Assembly (NCBI RefSeq): GCF_009937975.1
Contig: NZ_AP018441.1
Location: forward strand, 1,860,001 to 1,924,000
DNA: 64,000 nt
Direction: 5' to 3'
DNA from: Undibacterium sp. YM2
GTDB taxonomy: Bacteria; Pseudomonadota; Gammaproteobacteria; Burkholderiales; Burkholderiaceae_D
Position numbers and translations under genes: made by a program
The notes under the pieces: generated by a model
The model's database searches: none
The model's input: the letters and a program-made list of their open reading frames with translations, nothing else
Told to the model about the DNA's origin: nothing
Part shown: piece after piece, positions 18,606 to 27,686 of the stretch
Numbering within the stretch: the stretch's first letter is position 1
Layout of the letters: each line of letters opens with the position of its first letter

Positions 18606-18688
18606 CAACCGCACGCATAGGACAGCAACTTGCATGAACGATGACCACTTCAAGAATAGCTTAACAATAACTCAAAACAGGTTGAAAA

Positions 18689-19363
18689 TTGAATACGAAA
18701 AGTGCAGTAATACTGCAATTCTGGCGACACTTATCTTTCAATGTTGGAGTCATCGCTACTTTGATTGTAGGTGCAGGTCTGGCTAATGCTGGTGAACTTG
18801 CAGTTTCAGCTCGCCATCTTGTGACAGATTCCCTGACTATGGAGCATGTCGCTGCCCTGGATGCCGCATTGAAAGCGAATCCGGATATGAAAGAAATAGA
18901 ATTGGTAGATGTGCCCGGTGCCAGTAAAATCGCGCCAGATGTCGCCTATCAATTTCAATTGCGTATTAATCAAAACAAGATGCGCACATTTGCGCGAGGT
19001 TTTTGCGCTTCTACTTGTGCCTATATTTTCCTGATGGGGCATGAACGCACGCTGTTACCTTCGAAGAATGGGCAAGATACAGTGTTGCTCATGCACTCGA
19101 TCAACTCTGGTATCGATGGTACATTTCAACGTACTTATAACGACGACTTGATCTCTATCGTGCATCAACGCAGTAATGGCAAGTTGCCCTTCGATTTGCT
19201 GAACAAAATGTATGAAACTACAGACAGAAGTGGCGGTATTTATATTTATCGTAAACCTTTGGATACCGGTGGCTATGTTTTCTTTCAAGCTCAGTATGGT
19301 GCCAAGCGTGTCAAAATGAGCGATGCCACACCTGCAGATTTAGGAATCCATGTCGATGAATAA
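18689..19363 (+). CDS. Exported ClpP-like (COG3904-type) protein, copy 1
   Basis: 224 residues from TTG 18689, the only possible start because an in-frame TGA lies at 18683. AACAGGT precedes it. A signal or anchor segment (about 15-35) ends near LANA. The mature part has LDAALKANPDMKEIEL, RTFARGFCASTCAYIFLMG and GQDTVLLMHS. The C-A-S-x-C block followed by a hydrophobic strand resembles the nucleophile elbow of ClpP/crotonase-fold periplasmic proteins of the COG3904 type, with Ser108 as candidate nucleophile. Its function in this family is unknown. It overlaps the next gene, a paralogue, by 14 bp, so the two are translationally coupled. Confidence 0.65.
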   Translation: MNTKSAVILQFWRHLSFNVGVIATLIVGAGLANAGELAVSARHLVTDSLTMEHVAALDAALKANPDMKEIELVDVPGASKIAPDVAYQFQLRINQNKMRTFARGFCASTCAYIFLMGHERTLLPSKNGQDTVLLMHSINSGIDGTFQRTYNDDLISIVHQRSNGKLPFDLLNKMYETTDRSGGIYIYRKPLDTGGYVFFQAQYGAKRVKMSDATPADLGIHVDE

Positions 19364-20066
19364 GTCTTTTAAAATGCCTCAGATTTTTTCACGTCCTGTA
19401 TTTAAGCGAGCCACTAACATTTGCTTGCCCATTGCCATGCTCACCGTTTTCTATCCAGTCTTGGCACAGACATTAGTTAGCGCATCTACCCCTGTATCTA
19501 TTCCTGTTAATAACAAAAATTTTCGAGTAGAAAGGAAAATTGACAAAGCTTTGCTAGAAAAGTTTGATGCTGCTATCAAAGCCAATCCTTCGATATCTGG
19601 AATTGAATTTGATGGCGTAATGGATGCACCAGAGATTGATGTAGATGCCGTCATGGGTTTGCATGGCAGGATTAAACAATATCAGCTCTCAACTGCAGCA
19701 CGTGGTTTGTGTGTTGGTTCATGTGCATTACTTTTTATGTCTGGCTACACACGCACTATGCTGCCTGCAGGAAATAATCGCTTAACCAGAGTAGCACTGC
19801 GCCCTCTTACAAATCAATATCATGAATTTCTTTATGAGCAGACCGACATGCTTGTAGCAGAAATCATCAAGCGCAGCGATGGGAAAATTACCGGTGAGTT
19901 CATGGCAAAGATATACCTGGTCCGTGACGACGTCGCCAGCCTCATGATTCAGTACCTTGCTGGAAAGAGCGATATTAATGTCATTTTTCTTGAGCGTGCC
20001 GGAGGTAAAGTGCAGCCAGTAGAGCCATCGACTGCCGAGGGCTTAGGTTTGAAGATAGGGGCATGA
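19350..20066 (+). CDS. Exported ClpP-like protein, copy 2 (nucleophile position changed)
   Basis: 238 residues; ATG at 19350 has AGGA 5 bp upstream inside the preceding gene (19356 is a second ATG). A signal peptide ends near VLAQ. It aligns with copy 1: FDAAIKANPSISGIEF against LDAALKANPDMKEIEL, and AARGLCVGSCALLFMSGYTRTMLP against FARGFCASTCAYIFLMGHERTLLP. The Ser of copy 1 is Gly here (C-V-G-S-C), so the copies have diverged at the presumed active site. Two Cys five positions apart are kept in both. The pair probably acts together in the periplasm, one possibly as a non-catalytic partner, as in mixed ClpP rings; that is analogy only. Confidence 0.65.
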   Translation: MSMNKSFKMPQIFSRPVFKRATNICLPIAMLTVFYPVLAQTLVSASTPVSIPVNNKNFRVERKIDKALLEKFDAAIKANPSISGIEFDGVMDAPEIDVDAVMGLHGRIKQYQLSTAARGLCVGSCALLFMSGYTRTMLPAGNNRLTRVALRPLTNQYHEFLYEQTDMLVAEIIKRSDGKITGEFMAKIYLVRDDVASLMIQYLAGKSDINVIFLERAGGKVQPVEPSTAEGLGLKIGA

Positions 20067-20154
20067 AATGCTAATCAGTGATTAAGCTCAGAATTTTTTA
20101 ATGGTGTCTGCGACATAAGTGCAACACTAATCACTTGACACAAAAAGCTATAGA

Positions 20155-20682
20155 ATGCAAACACCAGCAATTTATTTGAAGCCCGATTTTCTCCCGGCAT
20201 CTGACGAATTATTTAAACGATTAAAAAAAGAGGTCATCTGGGATGAAAGAATGCGCGCCCGTAAAACAGCGAGCTTTGGCGTTGCCTATGATTACTCGCA
20301 AATCTCGTATGCTGAGACTGAGATGCCAGAATTCCTGCAGGTGATTTGTAAGGATATAGAAAATGAACTCGGTTTTTTACCCAATAATTGCCTGCTGAAT
20401 TTTTACCTGGACGGTCACTCGAGCATGGGGTTTCATTCAGACTCTACTGATGAACTGGCAGAAGGTAGTGGCGTCGCCATCGTCTCGCTTGGCAGTTTGC
20501 GGCATATTGCCTACCGCAGCAAAGAAGATAAAAACCAGGAATATTTTTACCCTTTGCCAGCGGGAGGATTGCTGTATATGTCGGCAAGCATTCAAGAGGA
20601 ATGGCTGCACGCCATTCCTAAAGAACCAGGGGCTGGTGAGCGAATTAGTTTGACGTTCAGAAAAATAGTGAAGAAGGCTTAG
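20155..20682 (+). CDS. AlkB-like Fe(II)/2-oxoglutarate dioxygenase
   Basis: 175 residues, shorter than E. coli AlkB (216). Iron ligands His94 and Asp96 are in MGFHSDSTDEL, and His152 in EEWLHAIPK; the 2-oxoglutarate-binding arginines are Arg163 and Arg169 in GERISLTFR. NFYLDGHSSMGFHSD matches the family's substrate and metal block. These enzymes remove alkyl lesions from DNA or RNA bases by oxidative demethylation in the cytosol. There is no adjacent ada or alkA gene. The substrate-recognition lid at the N-terminus is short, so which substrate it prefers is open. Confidence 0.88.
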   Translation: MQTPAIYLKPDFLPASDELFKRLKKEVIWDERMRARKTASFGVAYDYSQISYAETEMPEFLQVICKDIENELGFLPNNCLLNFYLDGHSSMGFHSDSTDELAEGSGVAIVSLGSLRHIAYRSKEDKNQEYFYPLPAGGLLYMSASIQEEWLHAIPKEPGAGERISLTFRKIVKKA

Positions 20683-20800
20683 ACAGGGTAGTGATTGATA
20701 TTTACCAAGCCGTCGTCTGGATGGCAAGTAAAAACGAATTCATTGCATAGCATTAAGGATGCGCACTACACTGTGACTTTTAAAAACAATAAAGCTGCAT

Positions 20801-21580
20801 ATGCATTGGGTCATACAAAACAATATTTTTTCTGAGACAGGCTGGGACCAGTTACTGGAAACCATAGATCGCTTTGGGCTGTCTCATTCAGTGCATAAGG
20901 TTGTACCGTTTATTGGTGAGCTGGAACCGCCTGCAGTTATTGAGCATGACAACGTCATCTGCATAGGTTCATACTCTATGCGTCATGTTGCCAAACGAAA
21001 TGGCTGGGCGCCTGGAGTTTTTGATTTGTTTGAGCAGGATTTTGAGCAACAACTCAAGCATTGGGGTGAGCATATGCTCAATGCCGGTTCTGTCATCAGC
21101 AGTTTCGCAGAAGCGGTATTTACCGAAGATTTGATGTTCATCCGTCCGACTAATGATTCCAAATATTTTGCCGGGCGGGTATTTTCACGCGAGGAATTTG
21201 AGACCTGGCAAAAGAAAGTCTGCGACCTGAAGCTTGATGATGGCAGCAGTCTGACTCCGCAGACTTTGATACAAGTCATGAAGCCGATTGCGATTTATTG
21301 CGAGGCACGCTTTTGGGTCATCAAGGGACGTATCATCACCAAGTCTATATACAAGCGCGGTGACCGGGTGATTTATTCCAGTGAAGTTGATGACAGTTTT
21401 GCGCACTATGTGGAAGAACGCATTCGGGAATGGCAGCCGCATGAAGCCTTTGTCATTGACGTATGTGATACTGAAATGGGTTTGAAGATAGTTGAAATCA
21501 ATACCTTGAATTCATCAGGTTTTTATGCGGGAGACGTGCAAAAACTGGTGCTGGCATTGGAAGAAGCTTTTAGCGTTTGA
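20801..21580 (+). CDS. ATP-grasp domain protein
   Basis: 259 residues. An N-terminal mixed domain (about 1-100) carries VICIGSYSMRHVAKRNGW; the rest has ATP-grasp features: FIRPTNDSKYFAGRVFSREEF, CEARFWVIKGRIITKSIYKRGD and the metal-binding end VIDVCDTEMGLKIVEINTLNSSGF. This is the pattern of the R2K/DUF4343-type ATP-grasp ligases, which often modify peptides, proteins or RNA-related substrates. The substrate is unknown and no partner gene is obvious next to it. The ATG at 20801 lacks a clear ribosome-binding site. A strong hairpin follows the stop. Confidence 0.85.
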   Translation: MHWVIQNNIFSETGWDQLLETIDRFGLSHSVHKVVPFIGELEPPAVIEHDNVICIGSYSMRHVAKRNGWAPGVFDLFEQDFEQQLKHWGEHMLNAGSVISSFAEAVFTEDLMFIRPTNDSKYFAGRVFSREEFETWQKKVCDLKLDDGSSLTPQTLIQVMKPIAIYCEARFWVIKGRIITKSIYKRGDRVIYSSEVDDSFAHYVEERIREWQPHEAFVIDVCDTEMGLKIVEINTLNSSGFYAGDVQKLVLALEEAFSV

Positions 21581-21586
21581 ATTACC

Positions 21587-21614
21587 CATGCAGAGGAATT
21601 ATTTCCTCTGCATG
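21587..21614. terminator. Bidirectional hairpin between ATP-grasp gene and kynA
   Basis: CATGCAGAGGAA, loop TTAT, TTCCTCTGCATG: a perfect 12-bp stem placed between two convergent stops (21580 and 21635). T-runs are weak, but position and stem strength support termination in both directions. Confidence 0.7.
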
Positions 21615-21634
21615 TCGTTGATATCTCTTATTCT

Positions 21635-22486
21635 TTAAAGTGCCGTCCGCAAAGAGAACAATTCCGGGAACAACACTACATCCAGCATCTTGCGCAGATA
21701 GCTTACACCTGCTGTGCCACCAGTGCCGGTTTTGAAACCTATGATGCGTTCTACCGTCGTCACATGGCGGAAACGCCAGATGCGGAAGGCGGTTTCCATA
21801 TCCACCAGTTTCTCTGCCAGTTCATACAAAGACCAGTATTTTTCTGGTGTTTGATAGACTTGCAACCAGGCTGCCTTGACGGATTCATTGGCAACCACGC
21901 CAAGTGACCAATCCTGTTGCAAGCGGTCTGCATCTATCGCAAAACCCTGGCGTGACAAGAGCATGATGGCTTCATCATAAATCGAGGGCGTACGTAAGGA
22001 TGCATCCAGGGTTGCGTGTATTTCGGATTTGCTTTCGTGCACGCTCATCAGGGTGGCGTTCTTGTTACCCAGCAGGTATTCCAGTTCACGGTATTGATGT
22101 GACTGAAAGCCTGATGACGCACCCAGGTAAGGGCGTATCGCCGTATATTCACTGGGCGTCATGGTAGATAAAACATCCCAGGCATGCACCAGTTGATCCA
22201 TGATGCGGGCCACGCGCGACAGCATCTTGAAGGCTGGTGGCAGATCATTGCTGCGTATGTGCTGACGCACCGCATGCAGTTCATGCAGCATCAGCTTGAT
22301 CCACAATTCACTGGTCTGATGCTGGATGATGAACAGCATTTCATTGTGATTCGGTGAGCGCGGGTGTTGCGCCGTCAGTATCTGGTCAAGGCCAAGATAA
22401 TCGCCATAGCTCATGGATTCACTAAAGTCCATTTGCGCGCCATGCCATGACATAGGGCATTTGCCAGTTTGTTCGTTATTGCTCAT
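21635..22486 (-). CDS. kynA: Tryptophan 2,3-dioxygenase
   Basis: 283 residues, the usual length for bacterial TDO. Diagnostic blocks are [43 protein letters not shown], the [18 protein letters not shown] segment and a C-terminal [25 protein letters not shown] with the haem-ligand His. The enzyme uses haem to open the indole ring of tryptophan to N-formylkynurenine, the first step of the kynurenine pathway. The ATG at 22486 has AAGGAAA upstream. kynU lies 178 bp upstream on the same strand with a CACAGAG inverted repeat between them. Control by the divergent Lrp-type gene beyond kynU is likely. kynB, which often joins these genes, is absent from the window. Confidence 0.97.
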   Translation of the reverse strand: MSNNEQTGKCPMSWHGAQMDFSESMSYGDYLGLDQILTAQHPRSPNHNEMLFIIQHQTSELWIKLMLHELHAVRQHIRSNDLPPAFKMLSRVARIMDQLVHAWDVLSTMTPSEYTAIRPYLGASSGFQSHQYRELEYLLGNKNATLMSVHESKSEIHATLDASLRTPSIYDEAIMLLSRQGFAIDADRLQQDWSLGVVANESVKAAWLQVYQTPEKYWSLYELAEKLVDMETAFRIWRFRHVTTVERIIGFKTGTGGTAGVSYLRKMLDVVLFPELFSLRTAL

Positions 22487-22520
22487 GATGTTTCCTTAAA
22501 TATCTTTAATGCTTAAAACC

Positions 22521-22656
22521 ATTAACCACAGAGGCACAGAGAAAAACATAAAAGAGAGAAAATCTTTTACAGTTGAGACGATGTTCTTCACCATCTGTTT
22601 TTTTGAGGTTTTCTCTGTGATCCTCTGTGCCCCCTCTGTGTCTCTGTGTTGAGGGG
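22521..22656. repeat. CACAGAG-type inverted repeat, copy A
   Basis: The left arm reads ACCACAGAGGCACAGAGAAA from 22525; the right arm (22610-22655) is its imperfect complement, TTTTCTCTGTG...CTCTGTGTCTCTGTGTTGAGG. The arms are about 65 bp apart and can form a long hairpin in the kynU-kynA mRNA. Similar elements lie near 24250-24365 and 58715-58940. Confidence 0.8.
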
Positions 22657-22664
22657 TTTTTAAA

Positions 22665-23921
22665 TTAAGTCACTGCATTACGTTCAGCGTTGGCATCGTA
22701 GTCTTTGCTGTCGAGTATATCGCGCAAGCCTTCTGCCGCGTCCCAGACATCAACAAAACTAGTATATAACGGTGTAAAACCAAAACGCATGATGGCTGGT
22801 TCACGGTAATCACCGATGATGCCGCGCTTGATCAGCGCCTGTATCACGGCATAGGCATGCGGGTGTTTGAAGCTGGCCTGGCTGCCGCGTTGCTGATGCT
22901 GGCGAGGCGTGACTAGTTCCAGTGAATGTGCAGCGCAGCGGGCTTCTACCAGGGCGATAAACATGTCCGTCAGTACCAGTGATTTCTTGCGTATGGCCTG
23001 CATGTCGGTCTTGCCGAAAGTATCCAGGCCACAGGCGACCATGGCCAGCGAGGTGATAGGCTGGGTACCACAAAGGGCGCGGCGTATACCTGGGGTGGGG
23101 GTAAAACCAGGGTTCATGGCAAACGGGCTGGCATGGCCCCACCAGCCGGACAATGGATGGTGGAATGCTGCCTGATGGCGTGCTGGCACCCAGATAAACG
23201 CTGGCGAGCCGGGGCCACCATTCAGGTATTTGTAAGTGCAACCCACAGCAAAGTCGGCATTTGCGGCATTCAGATGTACTGGTACTGCGCCGGCAGAATG
23301 GGCCAAATCCCACAAGATCAGCGCACCATGTTGATGCGCAAGCGTAGTGACTGATTCCATGTCATGCAAATAGCCAGTACGGTAATTCACGTGCGTGAGC
23401 ATGACCAGCGCCGTGCTGTCATTGATGACTTGTGGCAGCTCGTCCGGAGAGTCTATCAACTGGATTTGATAACCGCGATCCAGCCAGCGGGTGATGCCTT
23501 CCGCCATGTAGATATCGGTAGGGAAGTTGCTGCGCTCAGTAATGATGGTTTTGCGTTTGCTGTCTGCTGCCTGTATCTGCAGCGCGGCGGCAATGGCCTT
23601 GAACAGATTGACAGATGTCGTGTCGGTGACCACTACTTCATTGTCTGCGGCACCAATCAAAGGGGCGAGCTGGTTGCCCAGCTTGGATGGCATATCAAAC
23701 CAGCCAGCAGTATTCCAGCTCTTGATGAGATCAGTTCCCCATTCGCGGGAGATGACATCTTGTGCCCTTTGCAGCGCTGCCTTGGGGCGCGCACCGAGGG
23801 AGTTGCCGTCAAGGTAAATCACACCGGCAGGCAAATCAAATTCTTCACGCAAGGGCGCCAGCGGGTCTTGCTGGTCTAGCTTTTCGCAATCGCTGCGGGT
23901 GATGGTGGTAGTTTGTGTCAT
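22665..23921 (-). CDS. kynU: Kynureninase
   Basis: 418 residues, normal length. It is a fold-type I PLP enzyme: [16 protein letters not shown] near the N-terminus, the PLP-lysine block [36 protein letters not shown] and the C-terminal [19 protein letters not shown]. It cleaves kynurenine to anthranilate and alanine (or 3-hydroxykynurenine to 3-hydroxyanthranilate) in the cytosol. The ATG at 23921 has AAGGAG upstream. It is the first gene of the kynU-kynA unit; the promoter must lie in the 481 bp shared with the divergent Lrp-type regulator. Together with kynA, and an arylformamidase encoded elsewhere, it completes conversion of tryptophan to anthranilate. Confidence 0.97.
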   Translation of the reverse strand: MTQTTTITRSDCEKLDQQDPLAPLREEFDLPAGVIYLDGNSLGARPKAALQRAQDVISREWGTDLIKSWNTAGWFDMPSKLGNQLAPLIGAADNEVVVTDTTSVNLFKAIAAALQIQAADSKRKTIITERSNFPTDIYMAEGITRWLDRGYQIQLIDSPDELPQVINDSTALVMLTHVNYRTGYLHDMESVTTLAHQHGALILWDLAHSAGAVPVHLNAANADFAVGCTYKYLNGGPGSPAFIWVPARHQAAFHHPLSGWWGHASPFAMNPGFTPTPGIRRALCGTQPITSLAMVACGLDTFGKTDMQAIRKKSLVLTDMFIALVEARCAAHSLELVTPRQHQQRGSQASFKHPHAYAVIQALIKRGIIGDYREPAIMRFGFTPLYTSFVDVWDAAEGLRDILDSKDYDANAERNAVT

Positions 23922-24402
23922 TACTGCAGACTCCTTAATATAGCGCGTAGTGGGCTGGCATCAAGCCCGGTAAGTTTGGTGGCAGGCAAAGCAGTTCATC
24001 TTTGCTGTAACGATCTACACGGGGCTATGGTTCATGAAAAATATGCAGAGATTTTATGCCGGATTGCCTGAATTTTTCTTGCAAATTGCAGTATGAAAAT
24101 CGAAATTAATAGAATATTCTGCGATTTATATCTGAAATATTGATATAAAATGCATTGATGAGTTTGTGCATTGCGCAAAGACACCAAATTGTTTTCATCT
24201 TTGCAATTGCTTGTTCTTCTCATCTGCTGGTAATCATAGATTAAGAAACACTCACCACAGCGGCATAAAGGAAGCAAAGTATGCTTGCAAGTAAGCTTTC
24301 ATGCTTCTTCGCTTGTCTCAGTGTGTCCATTGTGTCTTTGTGCCTCTGCGCTTGTGCCTCTGCCTTAAGAGGGCTTACCATAAATTAAAAAGAGATTGTC
24401 AA
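23922..24402. promoter_or_regulatory. Divergent kynU / Lrp-regulator control region
   Basis: 481 bp between divergent starts. The part next to kynU (24030-24180) is AT-rich with several TATAAAA-like and AATATT tracts suited to promoters and Lrp-type binding. The regulator-proximal part holds repeat copy B. I cannot assign exact -35/-10 boxes. Confidence 0.45.
24247..24366. repeat. CACAGAG-type inverted repeat, copy B (degenerate)
   Basis: The left arm is CTCACCACAGCGGCATAAAG; the right arm (from about 24318) is CTCAGTGTGTCC...TTTGTGCCTCTGCGCTTGTGCCTCTGCC. It follows the same plan as copies A and C but with more mismatches, so it looks older or diverging. It ends about 35 bp before the Lrp-type gene start. 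Confidence 0.6.
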
Positions 24403-24879
24403 ATGCAACTCGACGCCACCGATCTTAAAATCCTGCAGCAATTGCAAGCCGATGGCCGCATCAGCAATCAGGAACTTGCTGACAAGGTATTCCTGTCCCC
24501 ATCATCCTGCCTGCGCCGCGTGCGCATGCTGGAAGAGGCGGGTATCATCCACCACTATTGCGCTGTCATTGATGCTGCGGCAGTTGGCCTGGAAGTTGAT
24601 GCTTTTGTCCAGGTCACCATGCGGCGCGATGTAGAACAATGGCATGAGAATTTCTCACAAGCGCTGCAGCAATGGCCGGAAGTCGTCGGGTCTTATATCA
24701 TCACCGGAGATGCCAATTACCTGTTGCGTGTGCGTGCACGTAATCTCAAGCATTACTCAGCATTTGTACTTGAACGTCTTTATAAAACCACCGGTGTGCT
24801 TGATATACGGTCAAACATCGTACTGCAAACCTTGAAGGACACACAGCAGATTGCCACCAGTTTGCTGGTGGCCGAATAA
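24403..24879 (+). CDS. Lrp/AsnC-family transcriptional regulator, probable kyn regulator
   Basis: 158 residues from the ATG at 24403 with AGAGA upstream. The frame is open further upstream, but that part is translated repeat copy B and is not part of the protein. The N-terminus is the Lrp helix-turn-helix (LDATDLKILQQLQADGRISN, ELADKVFLSPSSCLRRVRML); the C-terminus is the RAM ligand-binding domain (QWPEVVGSYIITGDANYLLRV). It is divergent from kynU, the arrangement seen for KynR of other proteobacteria, an Lrp-type activator that responds to kynurenine. The ligand is inferred from this context only. Confidence 0.9.
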   Translation: MQLDATDLKILQQLQADGRISNQELADKVFLSPSSCLRRVRMLEEAGIIHHYCAVIDAAAVGLEVDAFVQVTMRRDVEQWHENFSQALQQWPEVVGSYIITGDANYLLRVRARNLKHYSAFVLERLYKTTGVLDIRSNIVLQTLKDTQQIATSLLVAE

Positions 24880-24917
24880 ACCAGGCCAGGCCTGACCAAC
24901 ATAACCATGTCCAAGCC

Positions 24918-25394
24918 ATGATTTCTTTTGATATTGATGAATACCGCTATAACCTGCGGGCTGCTGCCATCATTCTGGATGGTGACAGGGTACTCTTGCA
25001 TAAAATCGAAGGCGATGCATTCTGGTGTGTGCCAGGCGGGCGGGTCGATGCGGGTGAGCAGGCTGCTGCTACGGTAGTGCGCGAAATGCAGGAAGAATTA
25101 TCAGAACAAGTGACTTGCGAGAGATTTTTGTGGACAGTAGAGAATTTCTTTGAATACCGGGGGCAAAAACATCATGAACTGGGCTTGTATTTTTTAGCGC
25201 TGTTGTCACCAGACTCGCGCCTGCGCAACACACCAGGCCCCTATTTTGGCAATGAAGGTAATCTGCAATTGACTTTCGATTGGTTCACACGGACAGAACT
25301 CCAGCATCTGGATATTCGCCCCTCATTTCTGGCAGATGTATTGGCAGAGCCGGAGCTCAGAGTTGGGCATATTGTGCATCAGGAAAGCCAGTGA
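24918..25394 (+). CDS. Nudix hydrolase
   Basis: 158 residues with a Nudix box GGRVDAGEQAAATVVREMQEE, matching G-x5-E-x7-R-E-x2-E-E. It is preceded by RAAAIILDGDRVLLHKIEGDAFWCVP, the usual first strands. Nudix enzymes hydrolyse nucleoside diphosphates linked to another group; the substrate is not predictable. The C-terminal part FDWFTRTELQHLDIRPSFL is typical of the family. It starts 38 bp after the Lrp-type gene on the same strand and may be in its transcript. Confidence 0.9.
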   Translation: MISFDIDEYRYNLRAAAIILDGDRVLLHKIEGDAFWCVPGGRVDAGEQAAATVVREMQEELSEQVTCERFLWTVENFFEYRGQKHHELGLYFLALLSPDSRLRNTPGPYFGNEGNLQLTFDWFTRTELQHLDIRPSFLADVLAEPELRVGHIVHQESQ

Positions 25395-25572
25395 TACCCT
25401 CTCTGTCCATCGTACAAAAAAGCGGAAGTCAGCGAATTGAACCTCATTGTGCGGGACATGAAAGAACGCAAGCATAAGTTGGGGCGCAAGATTAGAGTGG
25501 CAGATATTCAGCGTTATGTATAAGTCGCATTGCATGATATTGAAGTGTTCACGGTCTTAGGAGAGTAACACC

Positions 25573-26526
25573 ATGCTTCAAAAAAAACGTCTGCCGAAAA
25601 TCAGTTTGAGCCTGCTATTCGCTGGCTGTTTGTGGGGCTATGCATCTTCTGTCATGGCTGCGGTATGTCAGCCAGGCAAGCTGGTGGTACAAGTACTGGG
25701 TTCCGGCGGGCCTGAACTCAGTGATCAGCGTGCGTCTACTTCTTATCTGGTCTGGGTGGATCAAAAGGCCAGGATACTGGTTGATTTTGGTAGTGGCGCA
25801 GCCTTGAATTATGAAAAATCCGGTGCCAATCCGGCAGAGCTGGATGCGGTGCTCTTCTCACATTTTCATGTTGATCATACGGCGGATTTTCCTGCACTGG
25901 TCAAAGGTTTGCCATTTGCTGGCTACGACAAAGAGCTGCGTGTTTTTGGCCCGGCCAAGCGTGGGGTTTTTCCAGGTATCAAAGAATTCACACATGCCTT
26001 GTTTAACCGTGACACGGGTGCCTACGCCTATCTGGCAGATTATGCTGACCCTGATGTCAGCAGCCAGTTCAAAATGGAACTTGAAGAAGTGAGCGTCAAG
26101 CCTAAAGAAATCAGGCGCTACGATATTGATGAGAGTCTGACGGTCAGTGCCGTCAGTGTATTACATGGCCCCGTGCCTTCATTGGCATGGCGGGTCGAGA
26201 GCAAGGGTTGTAGTGTCACTTTCAGCGGCGACACCAGTAACACCGATCAGACGCTGGATCAACTGGCGCAAGGCACGGATGTGTTGCTTGCCCATAATGC
26301 CGCCCGCGAAAACGACCCAGATGAAGTGGCACGCTTACTGCACATGATGCCGACAGAAATTGGCCGCATCGCAGGTGCGACAAAAGCAGGCAAGCTGGTT
26401 TTGTCACACCGCATGAAACGCACCCTGGGCCATGAGATGGAGAGCACAGCGGCGATACGCAAGAATTATGCAGGAACGATTTTGTTTGCCAACGATATGC
26501 AGCGCATCATCGTTGGCGGTAAATAA
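25573..26526 (+). CDS. Periplasmic MBL-fold metallo-hydrolase
   Basis: 317 residues with a signal peptide of about 29 residues (cut near VMAA). The metal site is His97-Phe-His99-Val-Asp101-His102 in FSHFHVDHTADFP, with FSGDTSNTD giving the later Asp and LSHRM the last His. The fold begins VQVLGSGGPELSDQRASTSYLV, like the arylsulfatase/RNase Z-like branch. An exported location suggests a hydrolase on small esters, phosphodiesters or lactones in the periplasm. AGGAGAG lies upstream of the ATG. It stands alone, with a convergent gene downstream. Confidence 0.88.
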   Translation: MLQKKRLPKISLSLLFAGCLWGYASSVMAAVCQPGKLVVQVLGSGGPELSDQRASTSYLVWVDQKARILVDFGSGAALNYEKSGANPAELDAVLFSHFHVDHTADFPALVKGLPFAGYDKELRVFGPAKRGVFPGIKEFTHALFNRDTGAYAYLADYADPDVSSQFKMELEEVSVKPKEIRRYDIDESLTVSAVSVLHGPVPSLAWRVESKGCSVTFSGDTSNTDQTLDQLAQGTDVLLAHNAARENDPDEVARLLHMMPTEIGRIAGATKAGKLVLSHRMKRTLGHEMESTAAIRKNYAGTILFANDMQRIIVGGK

Positions 26527-26572
26527 ATGCCGGCATGGCCTTAACTGAAATGCGTTCTGTTATGCGTCCTGT

Positions 26573-27571
26573 TTAAAGATCCTTGGGCACTTGCGGAAGA
26601 AATGCGCCGCTGTTTAAAATGCCGTAGGCAATCACTGATGCTATCAGGGCATACGCAATTCTGGGTATCCATTCTGCTACCTGCCTTTGTTGTAGTATCA
26701 GGCTGGCATTTTCACCCTTGGCATAACGGGACAGCATTTCTGGCAAGGTACCGCTGGCTTCTCCGGTTTGTATTAATCCCAATAGTGTGTCGTTGTTGAT
26801 TGCTGGTAACGAGCGTACCGCTTCTGCCAGAGTTGCCCCTTTTTCCATGCGTGGCAAAATACGCGCCAACTCACGTCTTAACAAGACATTACTGGCCCCT
26901 TGCAAGCCCAGTGGCAACGCATCGAACATGGGCAGGCCCGCTTCCAGCAGCAAGGCCATGCTCTGCCAAAAATCGCAGAGATTGCGCCGTTTGTGCATAC
27001 CGCCAAAAACCGGCAATGCCAGCAGCACTTGATCCAGCCAGGATGCAGGCGCATCTGCAGGGCGCATCTGGAAACGCCTGTAAGCATAAATACCGCCTCC
27101 CACCAGGCCTGCGGCGAGCAAGATGCTGCGTACAGCATGCCAGAGATAAGCACCCATGCTCAGCGAACCGGCTACCAGTTGTGGCAAAGGCGGGATGAAT
27201 AAAGCCGCTATGCCCATCAAGATAGGCCGCGTCATGCCTGACCTGACCGTGGCAATCTGCTGGGCTTTTTCTTCGTAATAGCTGGCCAGGTGGCGATAGG
27301 TCGGGGTTGGATCACCGGCAGCCAGTGCCGCCTTGAGCAAGCCTGCTTCCAGCGGGGTCCAAAGACTACTTTGCAAGCCCGCATCTGCGAGGTTTTTGCC
27401 GCGCTTAACGGCATGCAGGGTTGCTGTCATCCGGCTTTGATACGGCGCAGGCAATTTGATCATGGGCAAAGCTTGCAACGGGGGAATGCTGGCATGGCTC
27501 AATGCAGCCAGTTGTTGCAGTAAGTCTGCACGGATACGGTAGGGCAGGGCCAGTTGGGGCTTATTTTTCAT
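26573..27571 (-). CDS. Type II secretion/type IV pilus GspF-PilC-like membrane protein
   Basis: 332 residues from the ATG at 27571 (an earlier in-frame start at 27598 has no better support). Two GspF domains are visible: the first around LQQLAALSHASIPPLQALPM, the second around FWQSMALLLEAGLPMFDALP with NDTLLGLIQTGEASGTLPEM. Three hydrophobic segments lie near 130-175 and at the C-terminus. GspF/PilC proteins are the inner-membrane platform that couples the assembly ATPase to pilin polymerisation. No ATPase, pilin or secretin gene is in this window, so it is either an orphan or serves genes elsewhere. It is shorter than canonical PilC (about 400). Confidence 0.82.
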   Translation of the reverse strand: MKNKPQLALPYRIRADLLQQLAALSHASIPPLQALPMIKLPAPYQSRMTATLHAVKRGKNLADAGLQSSLWTPLEAGLLKAALAAGDPTPTYRHLASYYEEKAQQIATVRSGMTRPILMGIAALFIPPLPQLVAGSLSMGAYLWHAVRSILLAAGLVGGGIYAYRRFQMRPADAPASWLDQVLLALPVFGGMHKRRNLCDFWQSMALLLEAGLPMFDALPLGLQGASNVLLRRELARILPRMEKGATLAEAVRSLPAINNDTLLGLIQTGEASGTLPEMLSRYAKGENASLILQQRQVAEWIPRIAYALIASVIAYGILNSGAFLPQVPKDL

Positions 27572-27686
27572 ACATGTTATTGTGCCATGGATTATCATGG
27601 GCTATATATAATGACGTGAATCTTAACTGTCGCAGGGAAAATATCTCGTATTTAGAAAAAAAGCCAAACCTAAAAAGGAGTACTTG

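Noticed and set aside
24301..24402. N-terminal extension of the Lrp-type regulator
   Set aside because: It translates an inverted-repeat element and lacks homology; the ATG at 24403 has a ribosome-binding site and gives the normal family length.
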